Assembly (NCBI GenBank): GCA_045113695.1
Contig: JBGUJG010000019.1
Location: 1 to 20,667, forward strand
Direction: 5' to 3'
Origin: UBA4246 sp045113695
Lineage (GTDB): Bacteria > Bacillota > Clostridia > Christensenellales > Aristaeellaceae
Length of the DNA: 20,667 nt
Shown: positions 1 through 6,068 of the stretch, piece after piece
Position numbering within the stretch: the first letter of the stretch is position 1
How the letters are laid out: each line of letters starts with the position of its first letter
Notes under the pieces: model-generated
Told to the model about the DNA's origin: nothing
Databases searched by the model: none
Seen by the model: the letters and a program-made list of their open reading frames with translations, nothing else
Program-made: the position numbers and the translations under genes

Positions 1-1
1 C

Positions 2-202
2 AGCCAGGACTGGTATTTTACCGTGACGGACGGCACCATCACCTTTGATGATTTCTATGACTACGATGGCCCATGGCAATGGCAGACTACAGGCGAGATT
101 CGCCTGACGGAAATCCACTTGCCGGATTTGGAGAATTTGGTTACTGAATACGATGCGGCAATGTCCGACCGTTATTCCCTGCATCCAGAAGATTTTGAGT
201 AA
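2..202 (+). CDS. 3' end of an unrecognised protein (partial)
   Basis: The frame is open from the window edge to TAA at 200-202 and gives 66 residues without a start, so the gene begins outside the window. The peptide is acidic and rich in aromatic residues (SQDWYFTVTDG near its beginning, ending LHPEDFE), and no family is recognised. Base composition is lower in GC than the genes from 860 onwards. Directly behind it, overlapping the stop, another frame stays open to 293 with a protein-like composition, so the true C-terminus may have been displaced by a frameshift. It is equally possible that the gene simply ends here. Coding status is supported only by the open frame and its codon texture. 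Confidence 0.4.
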   Translation, partial: SQDWYFTVTDGTITFDDFYDYDGPWQWQTTGEIRLTEIHLPDLENLVTEYDAAMSDRYSLHPEDFE

Positions 203-293
203 TTACGGGCGCGCCGAATTGGCCTTGGTAGCGAAGGGCGGCAAGCTGATGTACATTGACCACAGCGAAGCCGTGGTGTGGGAGGAGAAGTGA
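201..293 (+). pseudogene. Possible frameshifted C-terminal tail of the preceding gene
   Basis: In the frame one base forward of the 2-202 reading frame, 30 codons are open to TGA at 291-293 and read like protein (AELALVAKGGKLMYIDHSEA in the middle). There is no ATG/GTG with a ribosome binding site that would make it an independent gene. The simplest reading is a single-base indel near 190-202 that split one ORF. Chance remains a serious alternative because the stretch is short. Confidence 0.25.
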
Positions 294-552
294 ACATAAG
301 CCAAACGAATTTGCCTGATTAATCCCCCCAGATTTGCTATAATGACCCTGCCAAGCGTGGCAACATTTTGGCAACACAAAGTCAGATAGCGCATCCCAAA
401 CGATGGAATAGGTCGAATGTGGATAATGTGAGCTAAATGAGCCCAGCAAAAGCGTTTAAGATGGGCTTGCCAGAAGCGAATGGGAATAATGTTGTTCAGA
501 AAGCGTCCTGTTCCGGATCTTGTTCAATCTTTGTATTTACCGGCCGGAGCGC
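294..552. other. Non-coding, lower-GC stretch
   Basis: No convincing gene on either strand. It contains a TATAAT at 338-343 without a good -35 at 16-18 bases, and a short hairpin TGCCA-agcg-TGGCA at about 350-363. The composition is visibly more AT-rich than the rest of the window, which could mean degraded or acquired DNA. Confidence 0.4.
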
Positions 553-580
553 TTGACTTCTTCAGAATCGGTGGTAAACT
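553..580 (+). promoter_or_regulatory. Sigma-A type promoter of the ABC importer operon
   Basis: TTGACT at 553-558 and TAAACT at 575-580 with a 16-base spacer. A start near 587 gives a leader of about 270 bases ahead of the first importer gene; that leader contains the putative leader peptide and attenuator. Confidence 0.55.
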
Positions 581-613
581 GCTGACATCATCTGACAGAA
601 AGGCGGGATTCCG

Positions 614-775
614 ATGAAGCACAGCATGAACACCTCTCCCGTGTCCCGCCCTGAAGCCCGCTATATTTCTGTATCCAACGCCGTATTCAATCATGCGCAG
701 AAGCTCTATGCCCTGCGCTTTTACCTTTTTGCGTACTTTTTTACGCCCTTGCCCATCCGCAGGAACTGTTCCTGA
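614..775 (+). CDS. Putative Tyr/Phe-rich leader peptide (53 aa)
   Basis: ATG at 614 follows a purine-rich AAAGGCGGGA at 599-608; the frame ends with TGA at 773-775. The peptide starts MKHSMNTS and contains the cluster LYALRFYLFAYFF, encoded at 704-742, with seven aromatic residues in thirteen. This recalls the E. coli pheA leader peptide in logic and texture. A terminator-like hairpin starts 21 bases after the stop and an alternative pairing of 755-765 with 804-811 would block it. The transporter family downstream includes aromatic amino-acid importers. Inference: ribosome stalling at Tyr/Phe codons when charged tRNA is scarce would let the antiterminator form. It may be translated only as a sensor. 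The alternative is a structured but untranslated leader; the first 20 codons are longer than usual for a leader peptide. Confidence 0.5.
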   Translation: MKHSMNTSPVSRPEARYISVSNAVFNHAQKLYALRFYLFAYFFTPLPIRRNCS

Positions 776-811
776 TGAATGACAGCGTTCATTGAGACGG
801 CTCTTCCGGAT
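755..811 (+). promoter_or_regulatory. Candidate antiterminator pairing
   Basis: ATCC (755-758) and GGAA (762-765), separated by a 3-base bulge, are complementary to TTCCGGAT at 804-811. This pairing would take away the 5' inner strand and loop of the hairpin at 796-824. The left strand lies 12-23 bases after the last Phe codon, where a ribosome finishing the leader peptide (stop at 773) would cover it and one stalled at the aromatic codons could leave it largely free. Confidence 0.35.
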
Positions 812-829
812 GGGAAGGGCCGTCTTTCT
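796..829 (+). terminator. Attenuator-type terminator hairpin before the importer genes
   Basis: A 12-bp stem (GACGGCTCTTCC at 796-807 with 813-824, one G-U pair) has a 5-base loop and is followed by TTTCT. It lies between the leader peptide stop and the ribosome binding site at 846-851. The U-tract is short, so termination may be partial. Confidence 0.5.
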
Positions 830-859
830 GATAAAATCAACAATTGGGAGGAAACCGCG

Positions 860-1807
860 ATGAAAAAAATGTTTGCCGCACTGCTTGCCATGATGCTGTT
901 GCTCTGCATCGGAAATGCTTCCACGGCCGAAGAAACCTGGCGGATCGGCATCTGCCAGCTGGTCCAGCACGTGGCGCTGGATGCCGCCACCCAGGGATTC
1001 CAGGATGCCCTGACGCAGAAGCTGGGTGACAAGGTCATCTTTGACGTTCAGAACGCTTCAGGCGATTCCGCCACCTGCTCCGCCATCGTGAACAATTTCA
1101 TTTCTGAAAACGTCAGCCTGATCATGGCCAACGCAACGCCTGCCCTTCAGGCCGCGGTGGCCGCCACGGGCGATATCCCGATTCTGGGCACCAGCGTCAC
1201 CGATTACGCGACCGCTCTGGATATCGACAACTGGACGGGTGCGACCGGCTTCAACGTGTCCGGCACCAGCGACCTGGCGCCTCTGGCGCAGCAGGCTGAC
1301 ATGCTGCATGAGCTGTTCCCCGAGGCAAAAAAGGTGGGCCTGCTGTACTGCTCCGCCGAGCCCAACTCCAAGTATCAGGTGAACGTGATCACCGGCTATC
1401 TGACCGCCCTGGGGTATGAATGCGCGGAATACACCTTCGCCGATTCCAACGACGTGGCCTCCGTGACACAGAGTGCCTGCGACGGGTGCGACGTGCTCTA
1501 TATCCCCACCGACAACACGGCAGCTTCCTGCACAGAGGCCATCCGCAACGTGCTGGAGCCCGCCAAAAAGCCCGCGGTGGTCGGTGAAGAAGGCATCTGC
1601 GCAGGCTGCGGGGTGGCCACCCTCTCCATCAGCTACTATGATCTGGGATACGCCACCGGCGAGATGGCTTATGAAGTGCTGGTCAACGGCGCGGATATCT
1701 CCGGAATGGACGTGCGTTTCGCTCCCAGCGTCACCAAGGAATACAATGCGGAAATGTGCGCGCTCCTTGGCATTCAGGTCCCGGCCGATTACGTGCCGAT
1801 TCAATGA
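860..1807 (+). CDS. ABC transporter substrate-binding protein (TrpX/COG2984 type)
   Basis: Extracytoplasmic substrate-binding component of the importer encoded with the next two genes. The 315-residue protein starts at the ATG at 860, 8 bases after GGGAGG, rather than at the upstream in-frame ATG at 779, which has no such site. Residues 1-23 form a type I signal peptide (KK followed by a Leu/Met-rich core, ending STA before EETW); the Cys at 16 is not in a good lipobox. The mature part has the two-lobed pattern of the ABC_sub_bind family (PF04392): a repeated Rossmann-like layout, NATPALQAAVAATGDIPILG in lobe one and a YCSAEPNS segment at the hinge. Members of this family have been linked to tryptophan or other aromatic amino acids. 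The aromatic leader peptide upstream suggests the same here, but the ligand is inferred. It lies first in the operon, and a perfect hairpin follows it. Confidence 0.88.
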   Translation: MKKMFAALLAMMLLLCIGNASTAEETWRIGICQLVQHVALDAATQGFQDALTQKLGDKVIFDVQNASGDSATCSAIVNNFISENVSLIMANATPALQAAVAATGDIPILGTSVTDYATALDIDNWTGATGFNVSGTSDLAPLAQQADMLHELFPEAKKVGLLYCSAEPNSKYQVNVITGYLTALGYECAEYTFADSNDVASVTQSACDGCDVLYIPTDNTAASCTEAIRNVLEPAKKPAVVGEEGICAGCGVATLSISYYDLGYATGEMAYEVLVNGADISGMDVRFAPSVTKEYNAEMCALLGIQVPADYVPIQ

Positions 1808-1813
1808 TTTTCC

Positions 1814-1849
1814 GCAGGGAAGGAGCGGCGGGAAACGCTCCTTCCCTGC
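1814..1849 (+). other. Perfect 14-bp intercistronic hairpin
   Basis: Positions 1814-1827 are exactly complementary to 1836-1849 around an 8-base loop. It starts 6 bases after the stop of the binding-protein gene and ends before the permease's GGAGGT. There is no T-run, so it is more likely an mRNA 3'-end stabiliser or partial processing/termination point. Such elements commonly let the binding protein be made in excess of the membrane components. Confidence 0.65.
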
Positions 1850-1867
1850 TGTCTGGAGGTATCCTGC

Positions 1868-2794
1868 ATGAACTTTTCCGCTCTTTTCAACGCCATGCCC
1901 GGGGCGGTCGCACAGGGGCTGATCTGGGGCATCATGGCCATCGGCGTCTATATCACCTATAAAGTGCTGGACCTGGCTGACCTGACGGTGGACGGCAGCA
2001 TGGCAACCGGCGGCGCCGTATGCGTCATGCTGATGCTGAGCGGCGTCAATGTCTGGCTCGCGCTTTTGTGCGCGGTGCTGGCCGGCATGCTGGCAGGGCT
2101 GCTGACGGGAATCTTTCATACGGCCATGGGCATCCCGCCCATTCTGGCAGGGATCCTGACGCAGCTGTCCCTGTATTCCATCAACCTGGCCGTCATGGAA
2201 TTCAAGGCCAACCAGGGCATCAACGTGACCAAATACGCCCTGATCGTCAGCCAGCGGAATGTGCGGACGGCGGGATGGAACAATCCCATCCTGACCGCCC
2301 TGCTGATCCTTGCGCTTCTGATCGCTGTCCTATACTGGTTTTTCGGCACGGAACTGGGCAGCGCCCTCCGCGCTACGGGTGCCAACGAAGCCATGTCCCG
2401 CGCGCAGGGCATCAACACCAATCACGCCAAAATCCTGGGGCTGATGATCTCCAACGGCATCGTCGCGCTGTCTTCGGTCCTGCTTTCCCACTATCAGGGA
2501 TTTGTGGATGTGAATATGGGGCGCGGCGCCATTGTGATCGGCCTGGCGGCTGTCATCATCAGCGAAGTCGTTTTCGGAAAACTGTTCCGGAACTTTGCCC
2601 TGAAACTCACAGGCGTCGCCCTGGGCGCGGTGATCTATTATATCGTGATCCAGATCGTGCTTTGGCTTGGCCTGAACACCAACCTGCTCAAGCTGCTTTC
2701 CGCGGCGATCGTAGCGGTTTTCCTGGGCATTCCCTACTGGAAGGCGCATTTTTCCGCGCATTCCGTCCGCAAAGGAGGCCGGGATCATGCTTGA
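1868..2794 (+). CDS. ABC transporter permease (COG4120 type)
   Basis: Membrane-spanning component of the importer, 308 residues, about eight hydrophobic segments. It starts at ATG 1868, 7 bases after GGAGGT at 1855-1860. The N-terminal part contains VYITYKVLDLADLTVDGSMATGG, and the central part contains the short motif FGTELGSALRATGANEAMSRAQG near residues 159-181, of the kind that contacts the ATPase in the BPD_transp_2 branch (PF02653), which this three-gene family belongs to. The C-terminus is basic and cytoplasmic. The gene overlaps the ATPase gene by 8 bases, which indicates coupled translation. Assignment rests on the motif plus position between a COG2984-like binding protein and an ABC ATPase. 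Confidence 0.87.
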   Translation: MNFSALFNAMPGAVAQGLIWGIMAIGVYITYKVLDLADLTVDGSMATGGAVCVMLMLSGVNVWLALLCAVLAGMLAGLLTGIFHTAMGIPPILAGILTQLSLYSINLAVMEFKANQGINVTKYALIVSQRNVRTAGWNNPILTALLILALLIAVLYWFFGTELGSALRATGANEAMSRAQGINTNHAKILGLMISNGIVALSSVLLSHYQGFVDVNMGRGAIVIGLAAVIISEVVFGKLFRNFALKLTGVALGAVIYYIVIQIVLWLGLNTNLLKLLSAAIVAVFLGIPYWKAHFSAHSVRKGGRDHA

Positions 2795-3581
2795 CCTGAA
2801 GAACGTGAAAAAAACCTTCAACGCGAAAACAGTGAATGAAAAAACGGCGCTGGACGGGCTGGACCTGCATCTGGACGACCAGGATTTTGTCACCGTCATC
2901 GGCGGAAACGGAGCGGGGAAATCCACGATGCTGAACGCCATCGCCGGGGTCTGGCCGATCGACCAGGGCAGCATCGCCATTGACGGTATGGAGATTTCCC
3001 GCCTCCCGGAGCACCGGCGCGCGCCTTTCCTGGGCCGTGTATTTCAGGACCCGATGACCGGCACGGCCGCGACCATGCAGATCGAGGAAAACCTCGCGCT
3101 GGCCGCCCGGCGCGGGGACAGGCGCACCCTCAGGTCCGGCATCAGCCGGGCGGAAAGAGACCGGTACCGCGAGCAGCTGGCCGCTCTGGGGCTTGGCCTG
3201 GAGGACCGGATGACCACGAAGGTCGGCCTGCTCTCCGGCGGGCAGCGCCAGGCCCTGACCCTGCTGATGGCGACGCTGAAAAAACCAAAGCTGCTGCTGC
3301 TGGACGAGCATACCGCAGCGCTTGACCCCCGCACCGCGGAAAAGGTGCTGGAGCTGTCGGATAAGATCGTTTCCGAGCATCAGCTGATGACCCTGATGGT
3401 GACCCACAATATGCGCGACGCCATCCGCTACGGCAACCGGCTGATCATGATGAACGACGGGAAAATCATCCTGGATATCGCCGGAGAAGAAAAGAAACGC
3501 CTGACCGTCGAAAACCTGATGACCGCTTTTTTCAAAGCCAGCGGTGAGGAATTTGTACATGACAGGGCCCTGCTTTCGTAA
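2787..3581 (+). CDS. ABC transporter ATP-binding protein (COG1101 type)
   Basis: ATPase that powers the importer, 264 residues. All nucleotide-binding motifs are present: Walker A GGNGAGKST at residues 39-47, a Q-loop in RVFQDP, the signature LSGGQ at 149-153, Walker B LLLLDE at 169-174, and the switch His 207 in VTHNM. The start ATG 2787 lies inside the end of the permease gene and is preceded by AAAGGAGG at 2770-2777. Length is normal for the family. A weak AT-rich hairpin follows the stop (3581-3596), but the strongest terminator is further on, at 3675-3718, inside the leader of the next gene. Nothing looks defective. Confidence 0.93.
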   Translation: MLDLKNVKKTFNAKTVNEKTALDGLDLHLDDQDFVTVIGGNGAGKSTMLNAIAGVWPIDQGSIAIDGMEISRLPEHRRAPFLGRVFQDPMTGTAATMQIEENLALAARRGDRRTLRSGISRAERDRYREQLAALGLGLEDRMTTKVGLLSGGQRQALTLLMATLKKPKLLLLDEHTAALDPRTAEKVLELSDKIVSEHQLMTLMVTHNMRDAIRYGNRLIMMNDGKIILDIAGEEKKRLTVENLMTAFFKASGEEFVHDRALLS

Positions 3582-3629
3582 AAACGGAAACGTTTTCGCT
3601 TTTCGGATTGTTCTTTGACTGTTTTCCCC

Positions 3630-3658
3630 TTGACAAACGACATTTCCCGGCATAAAAT
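3630..3658 (+). promoter_or_regulatory. Promoter of the ammonium transporter gene
   Basis: Consensus TTGACA at 3630-3635, 17-base spacer, TAAAAT at 3653-3658. The expected start near 3665 is just at the first base of a nested inverted repeat. Confidence 0.75.
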
Positions 3659-3665
3659 GCCATCA

Positions 3666-3731
3666 TTCCAACAAGGCGCAAGGGTGTGCTGGACGCACCC
3701 CTGCGCCTTTTCCTTTTTGCCCCTGTTGGAA
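3666..3731 (+). promoter_or_regulatory. Nested inverted repeat in the amt leader
   Basis: TTCCAACA at 3666-3673 is exactly complementary to TGTTGGAA at 3724-3731. This outer 8-bp stem encloses the terminator-like hairpin of 3675-3707 and its T-runs. It would form over the whole first 65 bases of the transcript from the promoter at 3630-3658, leaving the start codon 28 bases downstream. Confidence 0.5.
3675..3718 (+). terminator. Intrinsic terminator between the ABC operon and amt
   Basis: GGCGCA at 3675-3680 pairs with TGCGCC at 3702-3707, then after an A/C mismatch GGGTGTG at 3682-3688 pairs with CGCACCC at 3694-3700; the loop is 5 bases. T-runs follow at 3708-3711 and 3714-3718. It lies downstream of the amt promoter, so it can terminate both readthrough from the ABC operon and amt's own transcript. 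Confidence 0.7.
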
Positions 3732-3758
3732 ATTTTTAAAGAAACGGAAGTGAGCGTT

Positions 3759-5462
3759 ATGACGTATTCTCCCGCAAACACGATCTGGGTCCTGCTCGGC
3801 GCAGCCCTGGTATTCTTCATGCAGGCGGGCTTTGCCATGTGCGAAGCCGGCTTCACCCGGGCCAAGAACACCGGCAACATCCTGATGAAAAACCTGATGG
3901 ATTTCTGCATCGGCACGCCGCTTTACTGGCTGTTCGGGTTCGGCATCATGTTCGGCGCCGGCACGGCGGTTTTCGGCTGGATTGATCCTTTCATCATGGG
4001 CGATTACAGCCATATCCTTCCCGCCGGCGTCCCCCTGTGGGCCTACGCGATCTTCCAGACGGTGTTCTGCGCCACATCGGCGACGATCGTGTCCGGCGCC
4101 ATGGCAGAGCGCACGAAATTCTCCGCCTACTGCGTCTACTCCGCCGCGATTTCCCTGTTCATCTACCCCGTCAGCGGCCGCTGGATCTGGGGCGGCGGAT
4201 GGCTGGCCGGGATGGGCTTCCACGATTTTGCCGGTTCCACCGCCGTGCACATGGTGGGCGGGGTATGCGCCCTGGTCGGAGCGAAAATTCTGGGGCCGCG
4301 CATCGGAAAATACGGCAGCGACGGAAAGCCGCGCGCCATCCTGGGCCATAACCTGTCTATCGCCGCGCTGGGCGTATTCATCCTCTGGTTCTGCTGGTTC
4401 GGCTTTAACGGCGCCTCCACCGTCGGCATGGACAGCGACGATCTGATCACTTCCGCCGGCTTGGTCTTTTTCAACACCAACCTGGCCGCCGCCCTGGCGA
4501 CGCTCGTCACCATGATCTTCACCTGGGTGCGCTACGGAAAGCCCGATGTGTCCATGACGTTCAACGCCGCCCTGGCCGGTTTGGTCGGCATCACCGCCGG
4601 ATGCGACGCTGTCAGCCCTTTCGGCGCCGCCGTCATCGGCCTCTGCTGCGGTTTCGCCGTCGTGCTTTCTGTGGAGTTCTTCGATAAAGTGGTCAAAATC
4701 GACGACCCTGTCGGCGCCATTTCAGTTCACGGGGTGTGCGGCGCCCTGGGCACCATCCTGACCGGCTTCTTCGCTACCGGCGTCTCCACCATGAAAGGCG
4801 TTTTCTATGGCGGAGGGTTCCAATTCCTGGGCATTCAGCTGCTGGGCGTCGCCAGCACGATCGCTTGGACGGCTGCGGTGATCACGCTGGTCTTCATGCT
4901 CATCAAAAAGACGATCGGCCTGCGCGCCGACGCCGCAGACGAAATCACCGGCCTGGACCATTCCGAGCACGGCCTGCTCACCGCCTATTCCGGGTTCTCC
5001 GTCCTGCCTGACGGCAGCCTGGCGGAAACGGAAATCATGCCCGTACCCTCTGCTGCGGAAACTGAGCCCGCTCCCAGGAAGACTGAACAGAAAGCGCCTG
5101 ATGCGCCGGTATATACCCGCGTGCAGATCATCTGCCGCCCGGCCAGCCTGGAAAGCCTGAAAAAAGCCATGAACCAGATCGGCATCACCGGCATGACCGT
5201 CACCAACGTGATGGGCTACGGCCTGCAGAAGGGCAAGCCGGAGTATTACCGCGGCACGCCCGTGGAAGTGACCCTGCTGCCCAAGGTGCAGGTGGACATT
5301 GTCGTCAGCAAGGTGCCCGTACGGCAGGTGATCGACACCGCCCGCGGTGTTCTGTATACCGGCCACATCGGGGACGGAAAGATCTTTGTCCAGGATGTGG
5401 AAAACGTCATCCGCGTCCGCACCGGGGAAGAAGGCTTCGACGCGCTGCAGGCGGATGAATAA
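3759..5462 (+). CDS. amt: Ammonium transporter with fused C-terminal PII domain
   Basis: Ammonium channel of the Amt/MEP/Rh family joined to a PII signalling domain, 567 residues. The start at ATG 3759 agrees with the family N-terminus (ANTIWVLLGAALVFFMQAG); the open frame extends upstream into the promoter and leader, which argues against earlier starts. Residues 1-385 are the channel with about eleven membrane segments. The twin pore histidines are H164 (TAVHMVGG) and H324 (SVHGVCGALGT). Residues 400-450 form a Pro/Glu/Ala-rich linker. Residues 453-560 are a PII (GlnB/GlnK) domain: the T-loop contains KGKPEYYRG with Y497 at the place of the uridylylated Tyr51 of E. coli GlnB, and TGHIGDGKIFV is the BC-loop signature. 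PII normally is a separate protein that plugs the channel; the fusion would tether gate and channel. It stands alone between a promoter/terminator leader and a downstream hairpin. Confidence 0.95.
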   Translation: MTYSPANTIWVLLGAALVFFMQAGFAMCEAGFTRAKNTGNILMKNLMDFCIGTPLYWLFGFGIMFGAGTAVFGWIDPFIMGDYSHILPAGVPLWAYAIFQTVFCATSATIVSGAMAERTKFSAYCVYSAAISLFIYPVSGRWIWGGGWLAGMGFHDFAGSTAVHMVGGVCALVGAKILGPRIGKYGSDGKPRAILGHNLSIAALGVFILWFCWFGFNGASTVGMDSDDLITSAGLVFFNTNLAAALATLVTMIFTWVRYGKPDVSMTFNAALAGLVGITAGCDAVSPFGAAVIGLCCGFAVVLSVEFFDKVVKIDDPVGAISVHGVCGALGTILTGFFATGVSTMKGVFYGGGFQFLGIQLLGVASTIAWTAAVITLVFMLIKKTIGLRADAADEITGLDHSEHGLLTAYSGFSVLPDGSLAETEIMPVPSAAETEPAPRKTEQKAPDAPVYTRVQIICRPASLESLKKAMNQIGITGMTVTNVMGYGLQKGKPEYYRGTPVEVTLLPKVQVDIVVSKVPVRQVIDTARGVLYTGHIGDGKIFVQDVENVIRVRTGEEGFDALQADE

Positions 5463-5477
5463 CTGAATGAATGGACA

Positions 5478-5513
5478 GGGGGTTGCTGCACGAAAAACAT
5501 TGCAGCAGCCCCC
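5478..5513. terminator. Shared hairpin between convergent genes
   Basis: A 13-bp stem (5478-5490 with 5501-5513, one G-U pair) with a 10-base loop lies 15 bases after the amt stop. Neither strand has a proper T-run after it, so termination may be weak; it can also protect the 3' ends of both convergent transcripts. Confidence 0.5.
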
Positions 5514-5607
5514 TCCGGCTTTGGCCGGCCATTCCAAAACGCTTCAGCCATCGAAGCCCGCACAGCGCCTTATGGCAGGGATGGTCTTTCTCCGCCCCTC
5601 TGTCTTT

Positions 5608-5886
5608 TCATGAACACAGGATCACGGTCCGGCCGGCATCACGCGGCCTGATCCAGCGCGGATTCGCTTTCAAATTCAGCAGCGTATTGCTCCGGTTGGA
5701 ATTGCCGCGGCCGGCGTCCGGCACCGGGCAGCCGGCTTCGTTGGCTGCTGCCCGTTCACGCTGTTCCGTGGTGATTTCAAACGCACCGATTTCCTTCTGC
5801 AGCTGCATATCCGCTTCCTGATCGGCTGAAGCGGCGGCAGACCATGCCAGACAGAGGATCAGGAGCAGACAAAACATTCTTTTCAT
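5608..5886 (-). CDS. Small secreted protein of unknown function
   Basis: A 92-residue protein with a clear signal peptide (MKRMFCLLLILCLAWSAAAS, then ADQEAD). The mature part begins with a charged, possibly helical stretch (QEADMQLQKEIGAFEITTEQRERAA), followed by a Gly/Asn/Arg-rich tail ending in VILCS. One Cys lies in the middle and one near the end. The start is supported by GAGGGA about 9 bases upstream. It follows the DUF218-like gene on the same strand and probably shares its promoter. No family is recognised. An open frame on the other strand over the same bases is less credible because it lacks a ribosome binding site. Confidence 0.6.
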   Translation of the reverse strand: MKRMFCLLLILCLAWSAAASADQEADMQLQKEIGAFEITTEQRERAAANEAGCPVPDAGRGNSNRSNTLLNLKANPRWIRPRDAGRTVILCS

Positions 5887-5930
5887 GTTACATCTTCCCT
5901 CTCTTCACTGACCGGACCTGCCGGATCAGT

Positions 5931-6068
5931 TCATTTTCCCTGAAGAGGAGGAAGCTCATGAATATCATAGGTTTCAAAGTAAACCGAAAACGCCGTTTCC
6001 GCATCGCCGGACAGCTCGATCAGCGCCCCGGCCTGGAACATCGGGGAAAGCGCACCCCCCGGAGCACG
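5931..6068 (-). pseudogene. In-phase continuation of the DUF218-like gene past its TGA
   Basis: Immediately after the TGA at 6069-6071 the same frame stays open for 45 codons to a second TGA at 5931-5933. The peptide reads like a protein C-terminus (MFQAGALIELSGDAETAFSV, then YFETYDIHELPPL). If the stop were a Trp codon (TGG), the sequence would be NAAWRAPG and the gap to the next gene would shrink to 44 bases. It is best explained as the detached end of the upstream gene. Confidence 0.45.

Noticed and set aside
311..343. Promoter with TTGCCT and TATAAT
   Set aside because: The spacer would be 21 bases; no gene or structured RNA follows at a suitable distance.
141..449. 102-codon open frame on the minus strand
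   Set aside because: Codon texture is poor, no ribosome binding site, and it runs antisense to the more protein-like frames at 2-293.
587..859. T-box riboswitch before the importer operon
   Set aside because: No T-box consensus (AGGGTGGNACCGCG type) or Stem I features; the leader-peptide reading explains the hairpins better.
1058..2119. 353-codon open frame on the minus strand
   Set aside because: Antisense to the binding-protein and permease genes; His/Gln/Asp-rich composition without motif or ribosome binding site.
3581..3600. Terminator directly after the ABC ATPase gene
   Set aside because: The stem is only AAAACG/CGTTTT with a GAAA loop and no clean T-run; the strong terminator is at 3675-3718.
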